Source: Arthrospira sp. PCC 9108 (GTDB lineage Bacteria > Cyanobacteriota > Cyanobacteriia > Cyanobacteriales > Microcoleaceae). From it: DNA of 64,000 nt. The stretch is taken from positions 186,001 through 250,000 of the forward strand of contig CP066886.1 in the NCBI GenBank assembly GCA_016745315.1, read 5' to 3'. Below, piece after piece: positions 58,526 to 64,000 of the stretch; position 1 is the first letter of the stretch; each line of letters starts with the position of its first letter. A program made the translations under genes and the position numbers. The notes under the pieces were generated by a model. The model worked only from the letters and a program-made list of their open reading frames with translations, made no database searches and was not told the origin of the DNA.

Positions 58526-58972
58526 ATGCCCTATTTAATGGATACAAACCATTGTAGCTATATTATCAATGGCAACGTTCAAGTCCTTAATGTTTTAAAT
58601 AATCATCGTAATGACGCAATTGGAATTAGCATTATCACTTATGCGGAATTGCTGTACATGGCTGATAAGTCTGGGAGACAATCCGAAAATATCACAGCAG
58701 TAAAAGAGTTTTTGGGTCAAGTTGATTTGTATTTTATTGATGAAGAAACGGCCATTTTTTATAGCCAGATTAAAACAGCAGTTTTTAATCAGTTTGCGCC
58801 CAAGGATAAAAATAAGCGGCGTCGCACAAGTATCAGCAACTTAGGATTTACTGACCATGACCTTTGGATTGTTGCCACAGCAATTCAGCACGGATTAATC
58901 CTTGTTTCTGCCGATAGTGATTTTAAGCGCATCAACCAAGTTCAGGCATTTTCTTGGGAATCATGGATATGA
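58526..58972 (+). CDS. PIN-domain toxin
   Basis: 148 residues from ATG 58526 (MPYLMDTNHCSYIING), with PIN acids in LMDTNH, ITYAELLYM and FTDHDLWIVATAI, and a final Asp in SADSDF. It probably cleaves RNA. The longer frame starting at 58442 overlaps the antitoxin and is not used. Confidence 0.85.
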   Translation: MPYLMDTNHCSYIINGNVQVLNVLNNHRNDAIGISIITYAELLYMADKSGRQSENITAVKEFLGQVDLYFIDEETAIFYSQIKTAVFNQFAPKDKNKRRRTSISNLGFTDHDLWIVATAIQHGLILVSADSDFKRINQVQAFSWESWI

Positions 58973-59009
58973 TAAGCGACTGCCGATTTGTCTATCAGAA
59001 AAAATTGGC

Positions 59010-59185
59010 TTGTAAATACTAGGTAACTGCCTCATCCAGCAGAGTCTCTAAACTTTTCTGTTCTTGCATCGCAATCTGTACCAGTTGGGTCAAAGTTTGG
59101 GGTTCAGGTTTCCAATTTATGGTGATTTATAGCATCGTTTCATCCTTTGAGTTATCGTATTTTATCAAATCGTTCCAGAAACTCG
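59010..59185. repeat. Right copy of the duplicated segment
   Basis: Matches 57975-58172 and, with it, brackets the antitoxin/PIN pair (58261-58972). It encodes the same broken antitoxin fragment (QEQKSLETLLDEAVT on the minus strand), now with a stop at its second codon. Confidence 0.75.
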
Positions 59186-59190
59186 CTTTC

Positions 59191-59427
59191 TCAACTTCCA
59201 GAAATCAAGATGGTCAGAGCACGTTCTATGGCTTCCTCTTCTGTAGTACAAATTCCACTGGCTAGGATGCGATCAAGCAAGTTACGGATATCTGGACGGG
59301 ATAATATGTGATAGGCTTTACGTTCAGCCTTGCGTTGTTCTAAAGCAGTTGTTAGAGTCATCACATCCTGATGAATATCTTCAGCGGAGAGTAACTCTGC
59401 ATTGGGTTCGGGAACTTGTTTAGTCAT
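59191..59427 (-). CDS. Antitoxin-like protein (78 aa)
   Basis: 78 residues with a coiled helical region (LTTALEQRKAERKAYHILSR) and an end TTEEEAIERALTILIS resembling antitoxin C-termini. It lies 3 bp past the PIN-like gene on the same strand, so it may belong to that module. Confidence 0.6.
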   Translation of the reverse strand: MTKQVPEPNAELLSAEDIHQDVMTLTTALEQRKAERKAYHILSRPDIRNLLDRILASGICTTEEEAIERALTILISGS

Positions 59428-59430
59428 GGT

Positions 59431-59997
59431 TTACCTTCCGTAATTTTCTACAAGGGTTTCAATTAATTTATCGCCGTAATATGTACCTTGTTGCTGGCAG
59501 GTTTTGAGGAGATGCCGAATCTCATCTTTCGTTAAAATCCCGTCTAGTCCAGCACGTCCTAAAATCCCCGGAAAGCCGGTCATTTTTAACCCCATTTCCC
59601 CAGCAACTTGACGGGCAGCTTTCTCATCTAAAAGAATAAGTGCCACATTTAGGTCGGGGCGATTTTGCATGAGAATTATGGCCTCGGCTTCAGGGAGATC
59701 ATCACGCCAGTCTGAACGGGTATTTTTGTGCGATCGCGCAATTCGTTTTGCTACAGTTTCTGCTTGTTTTTTTTCTGAATCGGTTAATTCGGCAACAACC
59801 ACAAATCCCTCACCAATGAGTTGAGTAATTTCATCGAGCCACCCATGACCATCTAGTTCTTGTACCTCAGAGGTGGTAATGTAAAGGAGCGAAAAATATC
59901 GCTTGAGTAAATCAATCCGACCACATTGAAAGGCTGAAACGAGAGGTCCTGTATTGGATACTGCTACTATTTTATCAAGTTCTGTGGTATCTGTCAT
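59431..59997 (-). CDS. PIN-like toxin (DUF3368-related), 188 aa
   Basis: 188 residues. The start VAVSNTGPLVSAFQCGRIDL and LPEAEAIILMQNRPDL, with ALILLDEKAARQVAGEMGLK and TGFPGILGRAGLDGIL, follow the DUF3368 PIN-like layout. It lies 6 bp after a ParD-like antitoxin, and a second antitoxin-like gene follows it. Confidence 0.75.
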   Translation of the reverse strand: MTDTTELDKIVAVSNTGPLVSAFQCGRIDLLKRYFSLLYITTSEVQELDGHGWLDEITQLIGEGFVVVAELTDSEKKQAETVAKRIARSHKNTRSDWRDDLPEAEAIILMQNRPDLNVALILLDEKAARQVAGEMGLKMTGFPGILGRAGLDGILTKDEIRHLLKTCQQQGTYYGDKLIETLVENYGR

Positions 59998-60003
59998 TGT
60001 TCC

Positions 60004-60213
60004 TTAAACGTTATTAGCCTTTTCCCCACTTCCAGAAAAAGGCGGCAGATTGACTTGCTCGCGGGTTTCGGTGAGCCAGTCTGGGTATTCAGTTTGCAAT
60101 TTTTCTAGCAATTTAAACGCGGCATTCACCACTTCATCAGGATGGCTAAAATTGCCCTGGGCTAACTGGGCGGCGATAAACTCTTCTTGTTGCTTGTTTA
60201 AGGTAATTTGCAT
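60004..60213 (-). CDS. ParD-like antitoxin (69 aa)
   Basis: 69 residues, MQITLNKQQEEFIAAQLAQG, SHPDEVVNAAFKLLEKLQTE, a ribbon-helix-helix ParD/CC2985-type pattern. It usually pairs with ParE, but the neighbour here is PIN-like. Confidence 0.75.
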   Translation of the reverse strand: MQITLNKQQEEFIAAQLAQGNFSHPDEVVNAAFKLLEKLQTEYPDWLTETREQVNLPPFSGSGEKANNV

Positions 60214-60293
60214 GACGTTCTCCAGAAACCTGCTTTCTCGCCATTATAGCGATCGCGTAGGTGATTCGGACGCAGGTAAAAAAACCCCCTTTC

Positions 60294-62492
60294 TCAATCC
60301 CTCAACCCCTCCAACCGCAGAAAATACATCTGCCCTGACATCTCACCTGCCACCACTGTCACTCCATCCGGTGCAACCGCACAGGAACGCATCGCATTAT
60401 CCCCGGTAAACGTGGCTAACTCTTTCTCCGTTACCAAGTCCCACAGTTTCAGGGTGTTATCAAATGATGCGGAAACGACTTGTTTGCCGTCAGGGCTGAT
60501 GACGACTGCATATACCCCGCTACGATGCCCAGTGAGGGTGGCAAGTTCCGACCCGGTAGGCAAGTCCCACACTTTCAGGGTGTTATCTTTGGATGCAGAA
60601 ACCGCTTGTTTCCCATCGGGGGTGATGGCGACAGCTTTTACCCATCTACGATGCCCAGTGAGGGTAGCTAGTTGTGACCCCGTAGCCAAATCCCACAGTT
60701 TCAGGGTGTTATCATAGGATGCGGAAACCGCTTGTTTCCCGTCCGGGGTAATGGCTACTGCTTCTACCGACCCACTATGCCCCCTGAAGGTAGACAGTTC
60801 CGACCCCGTAGCCAAGTCCCACAGTTTCAGGGTTTGATCCCAGGATGCGGAAACCGCTTGTTTGCCGTCGGGAGTGATAGCGACGGCTTTTACCCCGCTA
60901 GGATGCCCAGTGAAGGTGGTGAGTTCTGTTCCCGTAGCCAAATCCCACAGTTTTAGGGTTGTATCCTTAGACGCGGAAACTGCTTTTTTGCCGTCGGGGG
61001 TGATGGCTACTGCATCTACCCAGTGACGATGCCCAGTGAGGGTAGCTAGTTGTGACCCAGTAGCCAAATCCCACAGTTTCAGGGTTGTATCCCAGGATGC
61101 GGAAACCGCTTTTTTGCCGTCGGGGGTTATGGCTAATGCTTTTATCCCCCTACTATGCCCGTTGAGGCTTGGAAGTTTCGACCCAGTAGCCAAATCCCAC
61201 AGTTTAAGGGTGTTCATGGATGCGGAAACTGCTTTTTTACAGTCGGGGCTGATGGCTACTGCATATACCGCGCCACTATGCCCAGTGAGGGTAGCTAGTT
61301 GTGACCCAGTAGCCAAATCCCACAATTTCAGAGTGGCATCCCAGGATGCGGAAACCACTTGTTTGCCGTCCGGGGTGATGGCCACTGCTTTTACCCAGCC
61401 ATGATGCCCAGTGAGGGTGGCCAGTTCCAACCCGGTTGCCAAATCCCACAGTTTCAGGGTTTTATCCTCAGATGCGGAAACCACTTGTTTGCCGTCCGGG
61501 GTGATGGCTACTGCGAGTACCCAGTCAGTATGCCCTGTGAGAGTGGCTAGTTGCGACCCAGTAGCCAAATCCCAAAGTTTAAGGGTGTTCATGGACGCCG
61601 AAACTGCTTTTTTACCGTCGGGAGTGATTGCGACGGCTTTTACCCCGCTAGGATGCCCAGTGAAGGTGGCGAGTTCTGTTCCTGTAGCCAAATCCCACAG
61701 TTTCAGAGTTTGATCTCTGGACGCGGAAACCGCTTGTTTCCCGTCCGGGCTGATAGCTACTGCTTCTATCCAGCCACGATGCCCAGTGAGGGTGGTGAGT
61801 TCTGTTCCTGTAGCCAAATCCCACAGTTTCAAGGTTTGATCATAAGATGCGGAAACCGCTTGTTTCCCGTCGGGGGTGATGGCTACTGCATTTACCCTGT
61901 CACGATGCCCAGTGAGGGTAGCAAGTGACGACCCGGTTGCCAAATCCCACAGTTTCAGGGTGTTATCCCTGGATGCGGAAAGCGCCTTTTTGCCGTCCGG
62001 GGTGATGGCTACTGCTGCTACCTCGCTACTATGCCCAGCGAAGGTGCGAATCAGTGGGCCACCGGGAGAGGTGAGGTTGGCAGTGAGGGGACGAAACCAG
62101 GGTTGTTTCTGCCCTTGTTTTGCCTGTTCCAGTAAAGCCACAATCTCTGGATTCTCAAAGGACAGCAACCGCCCCCAAAATTGCCCCGCCAGTTGGGTTT
62201 TATCGGATTCTAAAATATGAGCCGACAGCCGCAACGCCCCAGCGATTAATTGCAGGGTTTCCGTCTGTTCCGGGTTCAGCAAGACATCCGAACTCGTCGC
62301 CAAATCGTAATCTTCAATTAAGGCTTGCACCCCGAACTCCGCCAGTTTTGCCTGGATAAAGTCAAAATCCGTCAGCAGCTTCTGTAGTCGTGCAGTTTGG
62401 GCAGTGTTAACGAGATGCTCAGGGAATTTTTCTAAGGCATAGCGCCGCTTTTCTGGATAGAATTTGTTTAGCCGTTCAATAAAGCTGGTCAT
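60294..62492 (-). CDS. WD40 repeat protein with 14 near-identical blades (part of a split NACHT-WD40 receptor)
   Basis: 732 residues. Residues 1-150 are helical (FIERLNKFYPEKRRYALEKF, LQKLLTDFDFIQAKLAEFG), like the linker between NACHT and WD40 in cyanobacterial STAND proteins. From 158 on are 14 WD repeats, AVAITPDGK, VSAS, TLKLWDLATG, forming probably two seven-blade propellers. Repeat cores are nearly identical, while the residues after GH and after SAS vary. Blades 4 and 7 lack one residue. The upstream NACHT ATPase gene ends 239 bp away in repeat DNA. Together they would make a signal-transducing receptor, perhaps in defence or cell death. Confidence 0.85.
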   Translation of the reverse strand: MTSFIERLNKFYPEKRRYALEKFPEHLVNTAQTARLQKLLTDFDFIQAKLAEFGVQALIEDYDLATSSDVLLNPEQTETLQLIAGALRLSAHILESDKTQLAGQFWGRLLSFENPEIVALLEQAKQGQKQPWFRPLTANLTSPGGPLIRTFAGHSSEVAAVAITPDGKKALSASRDNTLKLWDLATGSSLATLTGHRDRVNAVAITPDGKQAVSASYDQTLKLWDLATGTELTTLTGHRGWIEAVAISPDGKQAVSASRDQTLKLWDLATGTELATFTGHPSGVKAVAITPDGKKAVSASMNTLKLWDLATGSQLATLTGHTDWVLAVAITPDGKQVVSASEDKTLKLWDLATGLELATLTGHHGWVKAVAITPDGKQVVSASWDATLKLWDLATGSQLATLTGHSGAVYAVAISPDCKKAVSASMNTLKLWDLATGSKLPSLNGHSRGIKALAITPDGKKAVSASWDTTLKLWDLATGSQLATLTGHRHWVDAVAITPDGKKAVSASKDTTLKLWDLATGTELTTFTGHPSGVKAVAITPDGKQAVSASWDQTLKLWDLATGSELSTFRGHSGSVEAVAITPDGKQAVSASYDNTLKLWDLATGSQLATLTGHRRWVKAVAITPDGKQAVSASKDNTLKVWDLPTGSELATLTGHRSGVYAVVISPDGKQVVSASFDNTLKLWDLVTEKELATFTGDNAMRSCAVAPDGVTVVAGEMSGQMYFLRLEGLRD

Positions 62493-62519
62493 AACTCACG
62501 GGTGAAAATAGAACAATTT

Positions 62520-62728
62520 ATAGTAGGTTGGGTGGAGCGATCGCGAAACCCAACACACTCGGACTCTAGGCTGGCGGTGGTTGAGTTTTTGTGGGGTTTA
62601 CTGGGTTCACATAACCTACTCCTAATGCGATCGCTCTCGGTTCACATAACCTACTAAGATGTTGGGTTTCCTGCGTCCACCCAACCTACTACTAAGATGT
62701 TGGGTTTCCTGCGTCCACCCAACCTACT
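62520..62728. repeat. Dispersed copies of the 35-bp hairpin unit between the NACHT and WD40 genes
   Basis: Four or more related units: TAGTAGGTTGGGTGGAGCGA at 62521, partial units at 62585-62665 and TTGGGTTTCCTGCGTCCACC copies at 62660 and 62700. They occupy the whole interval between the two genes and set both the stop of the NACHT frame and the start of the WD40 frame. Confidence 0.85.
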
Positions 62729-62730
62729 AA

Positions 62731-64000
62731 TTATTCTTCATTATTGTTCTCATCTTCTCCATACAAACCATCCCACAAATTATCAACTATATCTAGTTCA
62801 ATATCCCGCAAAGATACCCCCGCCTTTTGTACCGTCCTCCTATTAAATAAAAAGTCCTGAAAACTCTTGTGATAAATACTATAAACCTCCTCATATTCCA
62901 TAATTCGATGGCGCAAAAACTGCTCCCATTCATCCAACACCTCCTGCACCGTTAACGGGTCTTCCTCCGCAAAATCCGCCAACAAATCGCAGGATACAGG
63001 CTTCCGAGTCTTTGACAATAAATAGATGATTTTTAACTTCGTCCGGGGTAACGGCCTCGTCACCATCCCCATACGCTGCCAATGTTGCTCATAATATTTC
63101 TCCAAACCCCTGGGCAAATTTTCCCAGTTCAAATCAGCATATTTCCCCGCCTCAATATCATTGAGAACATACTTTAAATACATAAAGTTAGTTTCGCTAT
63201 TCTCCGCCAAAAATTCGATAAATTCCGCCTCTGTCACCCCTTGGGCCGCCAGCCAGCGCTGGATAGGTTCCCGTTGGCAGCGATAGCGAATAAACCCTTC
63301 GATATCTGCTAAATTCGCTTGATAATATTCATCGGACATCATATCAAACTCCTGCTGGGGAGCCGAGACGACAAAAGGAAAAAACTCCGGGCGTTTGGTC
63401 AGGACAAAATAGACCCCCTTGGGTAAATTTTCCGGGAGATAAAGCACATTTTGCCCCCGATTTTGCGTGCTTAAATCCACCTCATCCAAAGCATCCACCG
63501 CAATCACTAAACGGTCAGTTTTTGCCGCCGCTTCGGTTAATAATTTGCTCAAAAAGTTGCCATTGCGGGTATTATCAGGATGCAGGGGTAAGTCATAGGC
63601 TAACCCATAGCGTTCAATCAGTTGAGCGCAGATACTTTTGATAAAATCATCGGTGCTGGTGCGGTTTTCCGACAGGATATTAAAATAAGCCAGACATCCC
63701 GTTTGCTGTACATATTGCGCTAATAACGCACTCTTACCCACGCCGGGGTCTGCTTCAATGATAAAATAACCCTTGGCTTGTTTCTGGCAAAATTCCTCAA
63801 TGGCATTAAACACAAATTCTCTGCCAAAAAATTCCTGGGTTTTTTCCTCAATAAAAGCGGCAAAATCCGCCGGAACTGGAATAGTCCCTTTTAAGGTGGT
63901 CAGCAATTGATTAAACCGTTCATCTAAACCCTGACAAGAGGCGATAAATGTATCCACACCCTCATCAATTCTCCCCCGAATTGCCGAGAGTTCCTGGTCA
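62731..64000 (-). CDS. NACHT/STAND-type ATPase (5' end outside the window)
   Basis: The P-loop is EADPGVGKSALLAQYV, a Walker B-like acid pair lies in VIAVDALDEVDLS, and sensor/R-finger-like VYFVLTKRP follows, then a winged-helix and helical region (LIYLLSKTRKPVSCDLLADF, EEVYSIYHKSFQDFLFNR). The frame is open past 63957 into the window edge, so the start is not seen. It normally continues directly into the linker and WD40 domain now found in the next gene. STAND ATPases oligomerise on ligand sensing. The effector, if any, would be in the missing N-terminal part. Confidence 0.8.
   Translation of the reverse strand, partial: DQELSAIRGRIDEGVDTFIASCQGLDERFNQLLTTLKGTIPVPADFAAFIEEKTQEFFGREFVFNAIEEFCQKQAKGYFIIEADPGVGKSALLAQYVQQTGCLAYFNILSENRTSTDDFIKSICAQLIERYGLAYDLPLHPDNTRNGNFLSKLLTEAAAKTDRLVIAVDALDEVDLSTQNRGQNVLYLPENLPKGVYFVLTKRPEFFPFVVSAPQQEFDMMSDEYYQANLADIEGFIRYRCQREPIQRWLAAQGVTEAEFIEFLAENSETNFMYLKYVLNDIEAGKYADLNWENLPRGLEKYYEQHWQRMGMVTRPLPRTKLKIIYLLSKTRKPVSCDLLADFAEEDPLTVQEVLDEWEQFLRHRIMEYEEVYSIYHKSFQDFLFNRRTVQKAGVSLRDIELDIVDNLWDGLYGEDENNNEE

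Noticed and set aside
60412..62359. Plus-strand open frames opposite the WD40 gene
   Set aside because: They are shadows of the WD40 repeats and mirror the repeat periodicity.
60294..62492. Diversity-generating retroelement acting on the WD40 repeats
   Set aside because: There is no reverse transcriptase, template repeat or adenine-biased variation in the window; recombination between repeats suffices.

Overview
The window comes from a filamentous, non-heterocystous cyanobacterium, most likely Arthrospira/Limnospira or a close Oscillatoriales relative. The pointers are frequent HIP1 octamers (GCGATCGC) outside the central island, phycobilisome genes (nblA, a CpcS-type lyase), petN, CobN, a bacteriophytochrome, a PatS-like RGSGR peptide, several toxin-antitoxin modules, and long non-CRISPR tandem repeat arrays.

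Layout. 0-20.8 kb is chromosomal core: a RecQ-phosphoribosyltransferase fusion, scpA, an 86-bp repeat array, ppx, a GTPase/NurA pair, a bacteriophytochrome hybrid kinase, two small secreted peptides (one PatS-like), DUF3288 and cobN, an MscS-like channel, an SRPBCC protein and a DUF1400 protein. 20.8-37.9 kb is a foreign, AT-rich, HIP1-free island. It starts with a tyrosine recombinase gene bracketed by a 59-bp inverted repeat, next to what looks like the 3' end of a tRNA-Gln. Then comes a 15.4-kb unit bounded by long terminal inverted repeats (0.68 and 0.85 kb). Inside are a leftward gene block (small proteins, AAA+/SF3-like ATPase, PD-(D/E)XK-like nuclease, structural-looking proteins, a large membrane protein) and a rightward block (two beta-sandwich virion-like proteins, a tail-fibre/spike with a peptidase S74 domain, a membrane peptide). 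I see no terminase, portal, tape measure or known capsid protein, so this is the best candidate for an undescribed virus-like system.

38-54 kb is core again: SirB1-like protein, mutL, petN, a second (53-bp) array, a Tat-exported NMT1/THI5-like binding protein, a UbiH/COQ6-type hydroxylase, lspA, bioY-bioB, a Pho-box-controlled pstS-C-A-B-B locus, nblA and cpcS. 54-64 kb is accessory: a Uma2 gene, a 1.7-kb array of about 50 copies of a 35-bp hairpin unit that runs into an antitoxin gene, several PIN/antitoxin modules and fragments, and a NACHT ATPase plus 14-blade WD40 protein that look like one gene split by the same 35-bp repeat.

A caution applies throughout. Many conserved genes (recQ, ppx, cobN, mutL, lspA, bioB, pstS, pstC, pstA, second pstB, cpcS) are broken by single-base indels, mostly in homopolymers, which looks like assembly or sequencing error rather than decay. 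Five further genes (the integrase, three island genes and Uma2) carry in-frame stops. Spans below cover the whole reconstructed gene, and each break is noted.
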